Below, in pieces: positions 36,804 through 45,937 of a stretch of 64,000 nucleotides of DNA. The notes below the pieces were generated by a model. The model made no database searches and was not told the DNA's origin. It saw only the letters and a program-made list of their open reading frames with translations. Origin of the DNA: Pseudomonas mendocina (lineage in GTDB: Bacteria; Pseudomonadota; Gammaproteobacteria; Pseudomonadales; Pseudomonadaceae); NCBI RefSeq assembly GCF_900636545.1, contig NZ_LR134290.1, forward strand, positions 620,001 through 684,000, given 5' to 3'. Position 1 is the first letter of the stretch. Each line of letters opens with the position of its first letter. Position numbers and translations under genes: made by a program.

Positions 36804-37639
36804 TGAAAGCGTCCATTTCCCTGCGCGCGGCGATTCTTTCCGTTGTGCTGCTGGTGCTGCTGCTGGTGGTCTGGGAGGTGCTCTGCCGTGTGCCCGCCAG
36901 CGCCGCAGTCAGTGCTGATGACGAATACGCCCTGCTCATGGGCGAAGCCGAGCAGGAGGCCCGTGTGCCACCGCCTTCGGTGGTGCTGGCGCATGCCTAC
37001 GCCGAGCTGAGCCAGCCGTTCTATGACAACGGGCCTAATGACAAGGGCATCGGCATCCAGCTTGCACACTCGTTGTACCGGGTGTTGACCGGCTATCTGC
37101 TGGCGGCGCTGGTGGCGATCCCCATCGGTTTCGTCATCGGCATGTCGCCGCTGATGTACCGCGCCCTCAACCCCTTCATCCAGATTTTGCGACCGATCTC
37201 GCCGCTGGCCTGGATGCCGTTGGCGCTGTTCGTGATCAAGGATTCGCAGACCTCGGCGATCTTCGTGATCTTCATCTGCTCGGTATGGCCGATGCTCCTC
37301 AACACCGCCTTCGGCGTCGCCGGCGTGCGCCGCGACTGGATCAATGTTGCCCGCACCCATGAGCTGAGCCCGCTGCGCACGGCGTTCAGCGTGATTCTGC
37401 CTGCGGCCATGCCGACCATCCTCACCGGCATGCGCATCTCGGTCGGTATCGCCTGGCTGGTGATCGTCGCCGCCGAGATGCTCGTCGGTGGCACCGGCAT
37501 TGGCTACTACGTGTGGAACGAGTGGAACAACCTCAACCTGGCCAGCGTGATCTTCTCGATTCTGATGATCGGCGTGGTCGGCATGCTGCTCGACCTTCTG
37601 CTGGGCAGCGTCGCCCGTCTCGTCAGCTATCAGGAGTGA
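36803..37639 (+). CDS. cynB: cyanate ABC transporter permease (NrtB family)
   Basis: Inner-membrane permease, 278 aa from the ATG at 36803, which has GGAGG upstream and overlaps the cynA stop by one base. Around six membrane helices are visible, the first at residues 8-28. The cytoplasmic EAA-type loop (GVRRDWINVARTHELSPLRT ... LPAAMPTILTGMRI) contacts the ATPase. It belongs to the nitrate/taurine/bicarbonate permease family. Confidence 0.88.
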   Translation: MKASISLRAAILSVVLLVLLLVVWEVLCRVPASAAVSADDEYALLMGEAEQEARVPPPSVVLAHAYAELSQPFYDNGPNDKGIGIQLAHSLYRVLTGYLLAALVAIPIGFVIGMSPLMYRALNPFIQILRPISPLAWMPLALFVIKDSQTSAIFVIFICSVWPMLLNTAFGVAGVRRDWINVARTHELSPLRTAFSVILPAAMPTILTGMRISVGIAWLVIVAAEMLVGGTGIGYYVWNEWNNLNLASVIFSILMIGVVGMLLDLLLGSVARLVSYQE

Positions 37640-37643
37640 TGTC

Positions 37644-38552
37644 ATGTCCCGCTATTTTCTCGATGCACGCCGTCTGGCCAAGCGCTTCCCGCATCCTGGC
37701 AGCGAGCCGCTGACGGTCTTCGAAAACGTCAACTTCGGCCTCGATCAGGGCGAGTTCGTCTGCATCATCGGCCATTCCGGCTGCGGTAAATCGACCATCC
37801 TCAACGCCCTGGCCGGGCTCGACAGCTTCAGCGAAGGAACACTAGAAATGGCCGGTAAGGAAGTCGCCGGGCCCAGCCTCGAACGCGGCGTGGTGTTCCA
37901 GAATTACAGCCTGCTGCCTTGGCTCAGCGCGCTGGAGAACGTCGAGTTCGGCGTGCGTGCGCGTTTCCCGCAGTGGTCGAAGGAGCAGCGCCGCGCACAC
38001 AGCCGCAAGTACCTGGAAATGGTCGGCCTGGGCGGCTCCGAGGCGCGCAAGCCGGCGCAGCTGTCGGGCGGCATGCGTCAGCGCGTGAGTATCGCCCGTG
38101 CCTTCGCCACCCAGCCGCAGTTGCTGCTGCTCGATGAACCCTTCGGTGCGCTGGATGCCCTGACCCGAGGGGTGATCCAGGACGAGTTGATCAAGATCTG
38201 GAGCGCTACCAGGCAGACGGTGTTCATGATCACCCATGACATCGACGAGGCGATCCTGCTTTCGGACCGCATCCTGCTGATGACCAACGGCCCGCAGGCA
38301 CGTATCGCCGAGTCGGTGCGCATCGACCTGCCACGGCCACGGCAGCGCGACCAGGTCATTCATCACCCGGCGTACTACCGCATCCGTAACCACCTCGTGG
38401 ACTTTCTGGTGAACCGCTCGCACGAGCTGCGCGGCCGCACCGTGGCCGACGAGCAAGGCTTCCCGCCCGAAATCAACCCCGCCCTGGACGAGCCGGCACC
38501 TGCCGCCAGGGTCGTACCTCTGACCCCCGTGAAGGAGTTTCACCATGGATAA
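37644..38552 (+). CDS. cynD: cyanate ABC transporter ATP-binding protein (NrtD/CmpD family)
   Basis: Cytoplasmic ATPase of the importer, 302 aa. Walker A is GHSGCGKST, the signature LSGGMRQRV, Walker B LLLLDEPFGALD, and the switch His lies in FMITHDIDEA. An extra C-terminal segment of about 60 residues (after the usual end near residue 245) has no recognisable regulatory domain. It starts 4 bp after the permease and overlaps cynS by 8 bp. Confidence 0.88.
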   Translation: MSRYFLDARRLAKRFPHPGSEPLTVFENVNFGLDQGEFVCIIGHSGCGKSTILNALAGLDSFSEGTLEMAGKEVAGPSLERGVVFQNYSLLPWLSALENVEFGVRARFPQWSKEQRRAHSRKYLEMVGLGGSEARKPAQLSGGMRQRVSIARAFATQPQLLLLDEPFGALDALTRGVIQDELIKIWSATRQTVFMITHDIDEAILLSDRILLMTNGPQARIAESVRIDLPRPRQRDQVIHHPAYYRIRNHLVDFLVNRSHELRGRTVADEQGFPPEINPALDEPAPAARVVPLTPVKEFHHG

Positions 38553-38985
38553 GCAACAGATGCGCACCACCATCACCGCCGCCAAGGAGCGCCTTGGCCT
38601 GGACTGGGCTGCGCTTGGCCAGGGCATCGGCATGTCGCCGGTGTGGACGACATCGGCCTGCCTGGGCATGAACAGCATGCCCAAGGCGCAGGCCGACGCC
38701 CTGTGCGAGATGCTTGAATTGCCGGCGGAGGTCTCCACCGCTCTACAGGCCTTCCCGCACAAGCACTGGGACAAGGCCATCCCCACCGACCCGCTGATCT
38801 ATCGCTTCTACGAGATGATCAACGTCTATGGCGAGACCATCAAGGAACTGATCCACGAGGAGTTCGGCGACGGCATCATGAGCGCCATCGACTTCAGCAT
38901 GGACATTTCGCGCGTCGCCGACCCCAAGGGTGACCGCGTGCAGATCGTGCTCAACGGCAAGTTCCTGCCCTATCGCAGCTGGTAG
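38545..38985 (+). CDS. cynS: cyanase (cyanate hydratase)
   Basis: Decomposes cyanate with bicarbonate to ammonia and CO2, 146 aa. The catalytic motif YRFYEM (Arg and Glu), with [19 protein letters not shown] (catalytic Ser) and [10 protein letters not shown] at the end, agrees with CynS decamers. The N-terminal helix bundle is also normal in length. It is the last gene of the operon, overlaps cynD, and is followed by a strong terminator. Confidence 0.97.
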   Translation: MDKQQMRTTITAAKERLGLDWAALGQGIGMSPVWTTSACLGMNSMPKAQADALCEMLELPAEVSTALQAFPHKHWDKAIPTDPLIYRFYEMINVYGETIKELIHEEFGDGIMSAIDFSMDISRVADPKGDRVQIVLNGKFLPYRSW

Positions 38986-39013
38986 ATCGTCGCGGCATAT
39001 CGTCGCGATGGAC

Positions 39014-39041
39014 AAAAGGCACGGCACTCGCCGTGCCTTTT
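39014..39041 (+). terminator. intrinsic terminator of the cyn operon
   Basis: 12-bp perfect stem AAAAGGCACGGC / GCCGTGCCTTTT with a 4-nt ACTC loop, 28 bp after the cynS stop. It ends just ahead of hemE. Confidence 0.92.
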
Positions 39042-39089
39042 GTTTTGCGCTCTGCGAAAATGCCCGCACTTTTTTCGCCGGATGCCGCC

Positions 39090-40157
39090 ATGACCGCCCT
39101 GAAGAACGACCGTTTCCTTCGTGCCCTGCTCAAGCAACCCGTGGATGTCACGCCGATCTGGATGATGCGCCAGGCCGGTCGCTATCTGCCGGAGTACCGC
39201 GCGACCCGGGCCAAGGCCGGCGACTTCGTGAGCCTGATGAAGAATCCCGAGCTGGCCTGTGAGGTCACCATCCAGCCGCTGGATCGCTACCCGCAGCTGG
39301 ATGCGGCGATTCTCTTTTCCGACATCCTCACCATCCCTGACGCGATGGGTCAGGGCCTGTACTTCGAGACGGGTGAGGGCCCGCGCTTCAAGAAGGTGAT
39401 CGGCAGCCTGGCCGACATCGAGGCGCTGCCGGTGACGGATGCCGAGAAGGATCTGGGCTACGTGATGGACGCGGTGCGTACCATCCGCCGCGAGCTGAAC
39501 GGTCGTGTGCCGCTGATCGGTTTTTCCGGCAGTCCCTGGACGCTGGCCACCTACATGGTCGAAGGCGGCTCGTCGAAGGATTTTCGCAAAACCAAGGCCA
39601 TGCTCTACGACAATCCCCAGGCCTTGCACGCGCTGCTCGACAAGCTGGCGCAGTCGGTCACTGCCTATCTCAACGGGCAGATCCTGGCCGGGGCGCAGGC
39701 GGTACAGATCTTCGATTCCTGGGGCGGTGCGCTGTCGGCTGCGGCCTATCAGGAGTTCTCCCTGGCCTACATGAAGAAGATCGTCGACGGCCTGATCCGC
39801 GAGCACGACGGTCGCCAGGTGCCGGTGATCCTGTTCACCAAGGGCGGCGGCCTGTGGCTCGAATCCCTGGCCGACAGTGGCGCCGAAGCGCTGGGTCTGG
39901 ACTGGACATGCGACATCGGCAGCGCCCGCGCCCGTGTCGGTGCCAAGGTTGCCCTGCAGGGCAACATGGATCCGGCGGTGCTCTACGCCAAGCCGGCGGC
40001 GATTCGTGCCGAGGTGGCGCGCATCCTGGCGGCTTACGGTGCAGGCAGCGGCCATGTGTTCAACCTTGGCCATGGCATCACCCCGGAAGTCGACCCGGCC
40101 CACGCTGGCGCTTTCTTCGAGGCCGTGCACGAGCTGTCCGCGCAGTATCACCAGTAA
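39090..40157 (+). CDS. hemE: uroporphyrinogen decarboxylase
   Basis: Decarboxylates uroporphyrinogen III to coproporphyrinogen III in heme synthesis, 355 aa. The start is the ATG at 39090 ([14 protein letters not shown]). Signatures [16 protein letters not shown] and [19 protein letters not shown], together with the C-terminal [12 protein letters not shown], are diagnostic. The preceding cyn terminator lies between it and cynS, so any promoter must be within about 50 bp. In P. aeruginosa it follows gltD directly, as I recall it. Confidence 0.98.
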   Translation: MTALKNDRFLRALLKQPVDVTPIWMMRQAGRYLPEYRATRAKAGDFVSLMKNPELACEVTIQPLDRYPQLDAAILFSDILTIPDAMGQGLYFETGEGPRFKKVIGSLADIEALPVTDAEKDLGYVMDAVRTIRRELNGRVPLIGFSGSPWTLATYMVEGGSSKDFRKTKAMLYDNPQALHALLDKLAQSVTAYLNGQILAGAQAVQIFDSWGGALSAAAYQEFSLAYMKKIVDGLIREHDGRQVPVILFTKGGGLWLESLADSGAEALGLDWTCDIGSARARVGAKVALQGNMDPAVLYAKPAAIRAEVARILAAYGAGSGHVFNLGHGITPEVDPAHAGAFFEAVHELSAQYHQ

Positions 40158-40193
40158 GCCTTAGACGAGCGGCGAGGCCTGTACGCCTGGCCG

Positions 40194-40676
40194 CTAGCGA
40201 TCCCCGGTGCGTGGTGCAACGGGAGCCAGGCGTTCCTTTTTCTTGCGCGGTGGAATCAGGCGCACGCTGATCACGCTGTCCGTCGTGCCGTGCTCGAACA
40301 GGCTGTCGCTGGGTTTGGGTTTGCCGCCGAAGAGTGATGGATTGCCGGAGAACCCCACGGGTTCCTGCGGGATGCCGCGCGGGCTGAGATCCAGCTGGCC
40401 GTTACTGTTGCTGTCCTGGAACACCTGTATGGCATAGCGGCCGGGTGGCAGATCGCTCAGTCGCAGTGGTGTTTGCGTACCCTGCAGTTCGCGCAGGCTG
40501 GGCTGCCAGTTTGGCTGGTCGGCTGGCACCAAGGCCAGATACAGGTTTGCCTGATCCTGTACGCCTTCCACCTCGATCAGCAGATCGCCGGCCTGGATCG
40601 CTTGGCAGGCGAGTAGCGGAACAAATAGGCAAAGTTGGCACAGGCGGGTTACGGTTTGAAGAAGTCTCTGTGGCAT
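40194..40676 (-). CDS. exported DUF2141 protein
   Basis: Predicted secreted protein, 160 aa from the ATG at 40676. A signal peptide occupies about residues 1-28 (LCLFVPLLACQAIQA). One DUF2141 domain follows, with the typical LPPGRYAIQVFQDSNSNGQLD and the downstream GFSGNPSLFG block. The Asp/Asn-rich loop looks like a calcium-binding motif. A basic tail (PPRKKKERLAP) ends the protein. Its start is only 32 bp from the divergent darA-like gene, so the two probably share control. No function in the pigment pathway is known to me. Confidence 0.75.
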   Translation of the reverse strand: MPQRLLQTVTRLCQLCLFVPLLACQAIQAGDLLIEVEGVQDQANLYLALVPADQPNWQPSLRELQGTQTPLRLSDLPPGRYAIQVFQDSNSNGQLDLSPRGIPQEPVGFSGNPSLFGGKPKPSDSLFEHGTTDSVISVRLIPPRKKKERLAPVAPRTGDR

Positions 40677-40708
40677 AATTTGCACATTTTGCAGGGAATG
40701 CGCCGCGA

Positions 40709-41626
40709 ATGCGTCATGTTTTAGTCGTCCACTTCTCACAGACTGGCCAATTAGACCGCTTGGCGCAATCGGTCTGTGCGCCGTTGCGCGAGTGCGACGG
40801 CATCGAAGTGGATTTCCTGGCGCTGCAACCTGCCCAGCCTTTTCCCTTTCCCTGGCCCTTTCTCGGTTTCTTTCGCATCTTCCCGGAAACCGTGCTGATG
40901 AAGCCGCAGCCCTTGCTGCCGCTGGTTGTGGACGCTGACAAGCGCTACGACCTGGTGATCCTGGCCTATCAGGTGTGGTTCCTCTCGCCCTCGCTGCCCT
41001 GCACCAGTTTTCTCGCCTCGCCCGAGGCCGCACGCTTGCTGAAAAACACGCCGGTGGTCACGCTGATCGGTTGCCGCAACATGTGGCTGATGGCCCAGGA
41101 GAAGGTCAAGGCGCGCCTGCAGGCGCTGGGCGCGAAGCTGGTGGACAACGTCGTGCTGACCGATGCCTGCGGTACGGCGGCGAGCTTCCTGGCCACGCCG
41201 CTGTGGATGTTCACTGGCCGGCAGAAGCCCTATAGCTGGGTACCGCGCGCGGGCATCGACGAGCGGGAATTGGCGGCAGCCAGCCGTTTCGGCGACGCTA
41301 TGGCGCGGCGGCTGCTCGCTGACCAACAGCCTATCGAGACACCGATGCTCGCTGGCTTGGGCGCGGTGAAAGTGGATGAAAAACTGATCGCCAGCGAAAA
41401 GGTCGGCAATCGTAGTTTCACCCTGTGGAGCCGACTGCTCTCGGCGCTCGGCCCGCAGCAGAGTCGGCGGCGCGGCGCCGGGCTGGTGCTGTATATCCTG
41501 TTTCTGATTTGCCTGATTCTGACCGTGGTGCCGATCACGGCGGTGTTGAAAAAATTGCTGGCGCCGCTGTTCAAGGGGCGTATCCAGAGAGAGAAGGCCT
41601 ACTTTGCCGGCCCATCCGGCGAGTGA
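40709..41626 (+). CDS. darA: DarA-like dialkylresorcinol condensing enzyme
   Basis: Predicted to join two beta-ketoacyl chains in dialkylresorcinol synthesis, 305 aa. The N-terminus VLVVHFSQTGQLDRLA looks like a flavodoxin phosphate loop. Tryptophan/Pro-rich blocks (FPFPWPFLGFFRIFPE, LAYQVWFLSPS) and the C-terminal hydrophobic helix (LVLYILFLICLILTVVP, about residues 255-272) are typical of DarA family proteins. The next gene is the DarB partner, 19 bp downstream. A standalone flavodoxin-type NADPH reductase is the alternative reading, made unlikely by the context. Confidence 0.85.
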   Translation: MRHVLVVHFSQTGQLDRLAQSVCAPLRECDGIEVDFLALQPAQPFPFPWPFLGFFRIFPETVLMKPQPLLPLVVDADKRYDLVILAYQVWFLSPSLPCTSFLASPEAARLLKNTPVVTLIGCRNMWLMAQEKVKARLQALGAKLVDNVVLTDACGTAASFLATPLWMFTGRQKPYSWVPRAGIDERELAAASRFGDAMARRLLADQQPIETPMLAGLGAVKVDEKLIASEKVGNRSFTLWSRLLSALGPQQSRRRGAGLVLYILFLICLILTVVPITAVLKKLLAPLFKGRIQREKAYFAGPSGE

Positions 41627-41645
41627 AGTGACCCGAGGTAAGACC

Positions 41646-42803
41646 GTGGTAACCCCTGTATTCATCAACCGCATCAGTGCCTGCCTGCCGCACGAGCCTG
41701 TGGATAACGAGCAGATGGAAGCGCGCCTGGGCATGGTCGGCGGCAAGCCGTCGCGTGCGCGCAAGCTGGTGTTGCGCCGTAATGGCATCCAGCAGCGCCA
41801 CTACGTGATCGACCCGCACACGGGCGAGCCGAGCATGAGCAATGCGCAGCTCAGCGCCGAAGCTATTCGTGGCCTGCAGGGCGAGGGGTTCGAGCTGAAC
41901 CAGCTCGACTGCCTGGTGGCCAGCACCTCGTCGCCGGATCAGGTGATGCCGGGCCATGCGGTGATGGTGCATGGCGAGCTGGGCAATCCGTCCTGCGAGG
42001 TGGCGACCACCGCCGGCATCTGCCTGTGCGGGATGACCGCGCTGAAATACGCCTGGATGAGCGTGGCCAGTGGCGAGAGCCGCACGGCCGTGGCCTGTGG
42101 TTCGGAGGTCGCCTCGACCCTGATGCAGGCGCGCAACTTCAACGCCGAATACGAAAGCCGCGTCGACGAGCTGGAAAAGCATCCTGAGATCGCTTTCGAG
42201 AAGGATTTCCTGCGCTGGATGCTGTCCGATGGCGCGGGTGCGGTGTTGTTACAGGATCGCCCGAATCAGAACGGCCTGAGCCTGCGCATAGACTGGCTGG
42301 ACATCTACTCCTTCGCCGATCAGATGCCGCCCTGCATGTATGCCGGTGCCGACATGCAGGACGATACCCTACGTGGCTGGAGCCGCTACGACGCCGACGA
42401 GCGCGCGAAGCAGTCGGTGATGGCGATCAAGCAGAACGTCAAACTGCTCAACGAGAACATCGTCAAATACACCGTGGAAGAGGCGCTGCGCCGAATCATG
42501 GCGCGCCGCGAGTTGCGCGTGGCGAACATCGATTGGTTCCTGCCGCACTACTCCTCGGAGTTCTTCCGCGAGCCGCTGGCCGTGGGCCTGGCCAATGTCG
42601 ACCTGCCGATTCCGATGGAGCGCTGGTTCACCAACCTGACCAGCAAGGGCAACACCGGCGCGGCGTCGATCTTCATCATCCTCGAAGAGCTGTTCAACGG
42701 TGGGCGCCTGCGCATCGGCCAGAAGCTGCTCTGCTACGTGCCCGAGAGCGGGCGCTTTTCCAGTGCGTTCATGCACCTGACGGTGGTTGGCGATGAAGCT
42801 TGA
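41646..42803 (+). CDS. darB: DarB-like beta-ketoacyl-ACP synthase III
   Basis: FabH-fold ketosynthase that supplies 5-alkyl cyclohexanedione-type condensation in dialkylresorcinol synthesis, 385 aa. The start is the GTG at 41646, with GAGGTAAG as ribosome site. The catalytic Cys is in GICLCGM, His in LPHYSSEF and Asn in KGNTGAAS, so the C-H-N triad is complete. It overlaps the next small gene by 11 nt. The gene pair darA-darB is the hallmark of dialkylresorcinol loci. Confidence 0.85.
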   Translation: MVTPVFINRISACLPHEPVDNEQMEARLGMVGGKPSRARKLVLRRNGIQQRHYVIDPHTGEPSMSNAQLSAEAIRGLQGEGFELNQLDCLVASTSSPDQVMPGHAVMVHGELGNPSCEVATTAGICLCGMTALKYAWMSVASGESRTAVACGSEVASTLMQARNFNAEYESRVDELEKHPEIAFEKDFLRWMLSDGAGAVLLQDRPNQNGLSLRIDWLDIYSFADQMPPCMYAGADMQDDTLRGWSRYDADERAKQSVMAIKQNVKLLNENIVKYTVEEALRRIMARRELRVANIDWFLPHYSSEFFREPLAVGLANVDLPIPMERWFTNLTSKGNTGAASIFIILEELFNGGRLRIGQKLLCYVPESGRFSSAFMHLTVVGDEA

Positions 42804-43200
42804 CGAAGTTCCGCAGGATCCCGGCTCCGCCTATGGCGGGCACAGCAAGCTGCTTTATGCGGTCGATGAAAGCGGCCACTACCAGGGCGCGCAGAGCGTC
42901 GGCTGGGATCCTGAATCCTATGCCACGCAACTGGCCGTCGCCGAGCTGGAGGCGCAGGAGGCCGAGGCCCTGGCGCTCTGGCAGCGTGGCGAGCTGTCGC
43001 CGCTCAAGTGCCTGATGTACCGCTACCGCATGGACGAGCCGGCGCTGTCGCAGATCACCGGTCTGTGGCAGTGGCGGGTGCGCCGGCACTTTCGTCCGGA
43101 AATCTATCGCCGCCTGAGCGTCTCCGTGCTGGCGCGCTACGCCGAAGCCTTCGGCCTCACCGTCGACGAGCTGCGTCGCTACCAGAGAGAGTTGCCATGA
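42793..43200 (+). CDS. small protein with helix-turn-helix-like C-terminus, unknown function
   Basis: 135 aa from the ATG at 42793 inside the darB 3' end. No enzyme motif is visible. The first half is acidic and Glu/Ala-rich (LAVAELEAQEAEALALW). The second half (ALSQITGLWQWRVRRHFRP, then SVLARYAEAFGLTVDELRRY) resembles a Cro/XRE or phage-repressor-like helical DNA-binding unit. It overlaps genes on both sides (11 nt with darB, 4 nt with the BtrH-type gene), so it is translated with the resorcinol enzymes. It could be a regulator or a structural accessory. Confidence 0.65.
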   Translation: MKLDEVPQDPGSAYGGHSKLLYAVDESGHYQGAQSVGWDPESYATQLAVAELEAQEAEALALWQRGELSPLKCLMYRYRMDEPALSQITGLWQWRVRRHFRPEIYRRLSVSVLARYAEAFGLTVDELRRYQRELP

Positions 43201-44198
43201 CTGCGTTCCAGCACCGCCAGAGCGCCCACTGCGAAAGTGGCGTCATGGCCAGCCTGCTCACCCATGCCGGTTTGCCGATGAGCGAGCCGATGGCCTTCGG
43301 CCTGGCGTCTGGTCTGGCCTTCGCCTACCTGCCCATCGTCAAGATCGGTGGCATGCCACTGATTGCCTATCGCATGCCGCCGCGCCACCTGATCAAGACG
43401 CTGAGCAAACGCCTGGGCGTACGCCTGACCAGCCGCACCTTCGCCAAACCCGAGCAGGGGCGTGTCGCACTCGACCGGGTACTCGATAGTGGCCGGTTGG
43501 CTGGTCTGCAGAGTTCGGTGTTCTGGCTGCCGTATTTCCCGCCGGAGATGCGCTTTCACTTCAATGCGCACAACCTGCTGGCCTACGGCCGCGACGGCGA
43601 CGAGTACCTGCTCAGCGACCCGGTGTTCGAGGAGCCGGTGCGTTGTGCCAGTGCCGATCTGCAGAAGGCGCGTTTCGCCAAGGGCGCGCTGGCGGCCAAG
43701 GGCCTGATGTACTACCTCGACGACGTGTCGCCGGAGCAGGACTGGGAGCGCCTGATCCGCCAGAGCGTGCTGTCCACCTCGCGCATCCTAGACGGCATGC
43801 CGCTGCCGTGGATCGGCATTCGTGGCATCCAGCACCTGGCCAAATGCGTCGAGGCGCTCGACCCGGCGCAGGCCAAGTACAACCGCCTGTACCTCACCCA
43901 TATCGTGCGCATGCAGGAAGAGATCGGCACTGGCGGTGCGGGCTTCCGCTTCATGTACGCCAGCTTCCTGCAGGAGGCCGGTGAGAAGATCGGCGACGCC
44001 AGCCTGCAGGAGGCATCGTCGCGTCTGACTGCGGTGGGCGACGACTGGCGCCAGTTCGCCTCGGCCTGTGTGCGCGCCAGCCGCAGCAAGGGCGAGGCGC
44101 CGGACTTCCGGCCGATCGCCGAGATGCTCCGGGGCATCGCCGGGCAGGAGCGGGTGCTGATGAGAGAGCTGGGCGCCTGGGCCAAGCGCAAAGGCTGA
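43197..44198 (+). CDS. BtrH-type acyltransferase/peptidase-fold protein
   Basis: 333 aa beginning with FQHRQSAHCESG, the N-terminal signature of BtrH-like proteins (Cys following His). The LTHAGLPMSEPMAFGLASGLAFAYLP block is typical of this family, and a DUF4872-like C-terminal half of helices follows (LQEAGEKIGDASL). In butirosin synthesis BtrH transfers an acyl group from ACP to an amine. In flexirubin-type loci homologues accompany darAB, so transfer of an acyl chain to the resorcinol is a reasonable guess. It is the last gene of the plus-strand block. A REP pair follows. Confidence 0.75.
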   Translation: MTAFQHRQSAHCESGVMASLLTHAGLPMSEPMAFGLASGLAFAYLPIVKIGGMPLIAYRMPPRHLIKTLSKRLGVRLTSRTFAKPEQGRVALDRVLDSGRLAGLQSSVFWLPYFPPEMRFHFNAHNLLAYGRDGDEYLLSDPVFEEPVRCASADLQKARFAKGALAAKGLMYYLDDVSPEQDWERLIRQSVLSTSRILDGMPLPWIGIRGIQHLAKCVEALDPAQAKYNRLYLTHIVRMQEEIGTGGAGFRFMYASFLQEAGEKIGDASLQEASSRLTAVGDDWRQFASACVRASRSKGEAPDFRPIAEMLRGIAGQERVLMRELGAWAKRKG

Positions 44199-44208
44199 GG
44201 TTGGTTGA

Positions 44209-44270
44209 GGTGGGCTGAAGCCCACCCTACGGAGGTGCATCTCGGTTGTAGGGTGGGCTTCAGCCCACCA
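44209..44270. repeat. REP palindrome pair, family 1, copy 2
   Basis: Two opposed copies of GGTGGGCTGAAGCCCACC with CTAC/GTAG extensions, about 17 bp apart. It lies exactly between two convergent gene blocks, where it could stop transcription from both sides. Confidence 0.85.
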
Positions 44271-44276
44271 ATGTCA

Positions 44277-44831
44277 TCAACAAGCCTGTAGGTGCAGGAC
44301 TTCGATGTTCGCTGTCAGCTCGGTAAAGTCCTGTGCCTTCGTGGGGGCCTCGACCAACACCGCCTGCGCCTGAAAATCTCCGTTCTCGTCGATCACCACC
44401 AGCAACGCCTGGCTGATCGCGCCATCGGCCAGATCCAGGGCTGCCAGCATCTGTAGCTGTTGCCATGCATTGGTGCCGGCACCGATAAACAGGTTAGGCC
44501 CCTCCAGCCCTAGTTGCGCGGCGACGTGGAAACCTGCGGCGTTGCTCACGCTGTTGACGAATTCGAAGGGCTTGGGTTGGCGCTGATGCACGCAAACGGC
44601 GTCGAGCAGTGCACCCATGGTGGCGCGGGCCGGGTGGCGCGAGGCCAGATAGAGGCCGCAATCGCTGCGTACCTGCGCCTTGAGAGGGGCGCTGCACAGC
44701 AGTGCTTGCAGGATCATGCGGTCGATACGTCGTGGCGGCGCGTCCAGCCATTGGCCCAGGGCGGCCTTGAGCTCCTTGTCGGAGCAGCTCGCATCCCCGC
44801 GAACGCTGCAGGCAGCGATGACTGGCTTCAT
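44277..44831 (-). CDS. short ketosynthase-like protein without active-site Cys (chain-length-factor type)
   Basis: 184 aa with the Ketoacyl-synt_2-type N-terminal fold only. Where active ketosynthases have the TACSS elbow, this protein reads GAGTNA, so the Cys is replaced by Gly and no condensation is possible. The following ALLVVIDENGDF strand is preserved. The length and place, next to an active ketosynthase (4-nt overlap), fit the chain-length-factor-like subunit (ApeC type) of aryl polyene ketosynthase heterodimers. Partner choice, 44828-45937 or 53320-54522, cannot be decided here. Confidence 0.75.
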   Translation of the reverse strand: MKPVIAACSVRGDASCSDKELKAALGQWLDAPPRRIDRMILQALLCSAPLKAQVRSDCGLYLASRHPARATMGALLDAVCVHQRQPKPFEFVNSVSNAAGFHVAAQLGLEGPNLFIGAGTNAWQQLQMLAALDLADGAISQALLVVIDENGDFQAQAVLVEAPTKAQDFTELTANIEVLHLQAC

Positions 44832-45937
44832 GTCTGGCTCTCCGCGCAGCGTTGCAGTAGCAGGCTGGCGTTGTTGCCACCGAAACCGAAGAAGTTGGCC
44901 AGCAGCAGGCTGTCAGCTGCCACGGGGGGCGGCTCGGCGCTGAGCGGCAGCACGGCATCGGCGGCATAGTCCACGCCTGGCAGGCGGGTGAGGTTTTCCA
45001 CCAGCAGCAGGGTTTCGCTGAGGCCGCAGGCGCCCAGGGTATGGCCGAGCCAGGGCTTGAGCACGCACAGTGGCGGCAACGCGTCGCCGAACAGCAGGCG
45101 CACGCCATTGCTCTCGGCGCGGTCGTTGGCACCGGTGGCGGTGCCGTGCAGTTTCACCAGGCCGATCTGCCCGGCGTCGACGCCAGCGCTGCGCAGGGCC
45201 TCGCGCATGACCCAGTCGATATGGCTGCCGTCTTCGCGGGTGGTGGTCAGGTTGCTGGTGTCGCAGGCGCTGAAGCCGCCGAGCAGCTTCGCCAGGGGCG
45301 CCGTGCCAGGTTCGCGCGAGAGCAGGGTGGCAGCATACGCCTCTCCAAGAATCAGGCCGTCGCGCTCCGGATGGAAGGGCCGGTAGGCGCCGCTGGGGCT
45401 GGTCAGGTCGAGGGCGCCGAAGCCTTGCTGGGCGATGACGCTGGGTGTTTCGAAGGCCAGTACCAGCACGCGTTCGTAGAGGCCGGCGGCGAGCATCCGT
45501 GCGCCATACAGCAGGCCGTTGGCCGCGCTGGTGCAGGCGGTATTGAGGGTGAACGCGTCAGCGAAACCCCAGCGTTGGCGCAGGTCTTCGGCCAGCAGGT
45601 CGAGTGAGGTCGAATGTTCTGGGCGAAAGCCGCCTTCTGCAGCGATCAGTTGCTCGAGATCGTCGATATCCAGGCTGGTACTGGCGATGATCAACAGGCA
45701 GTCATCCAGCGCACCCGGCTGTTCGCCCAGGGTTTCGCCGAGCAGACGGTCGCAGCGCTGCTGGCGGCTTTCACCGCTGCAGCTTACAGCGAGGTAGGGG
45801 CGCGGCTGCTGCAGTTCGTGCAGCAGGAACGCGCCGGGCACAGGCAGGCTGCCGTCTTGCAAGGCTGCGCTGGCGGCACGCAGGTCGGCGCCAAGGGCGC
45901 TGTGCAGGGCGCCACGCTGGAGGTAGATGGGGATCAC
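44828..45937 (-). CDS. beta-ketoacyl-ACP synthase, aryl polyene type
   Basis: FabB/F-like condensing enzyme, 369 aa. The nucleophile is in LNTACTSAANG. The two His are in LHGTATGAND and KPWLGHTLGACG, with the Lys preceding the second, and the Gly-rich C-terminal block is FFGFGGNNAS. The triad is complete. The first 70 residues differ from housekeeping FabF. It lies between the ACP gene and the cysteine-less partner, with 4-nt overlaps on both sides, so production of equal amounts is likely. Confidence 0.88.
   Translation of the reverse strand: MIPIYLQRGALHSALGADLRAASAALQDGSLPVPGAFLLHELQQPRPYLAVSCSGESRQQRCDRLLGETLGEQPGALDDCLLIIASTSLDIDDLEQLIAAEGGFRPEHSTSLDLLAEDLRQRWGFADAFTLNTACTSAANGLLYGARMLAAGLYERVLVLAFETPSVIAQQGFGALDLTSPSGAYRPFHPERDGLILGEAYAATLLSREPGTAPLAKLLGGFSACDTSNLTTTREDGSHIDWVMREALRSAGVDAGQIGLVKLHGTATGANDRAESNGVRLLFGDALPPLCVLKPWLGHTLGACGLSETLLLVENLTRLPGVDYAADAVLPLSAEPPPVAADSLLLANFFGFGGNNASLLLQRCAESQT

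Noticed and set aside
40194..41033. 279-aa reading of the DUF2141 gene with a long N-terminus
   Set aside because: The extra 119 residues run antisense through the darA-like gene and lack family similarity; the signal peptide begins at 40676.
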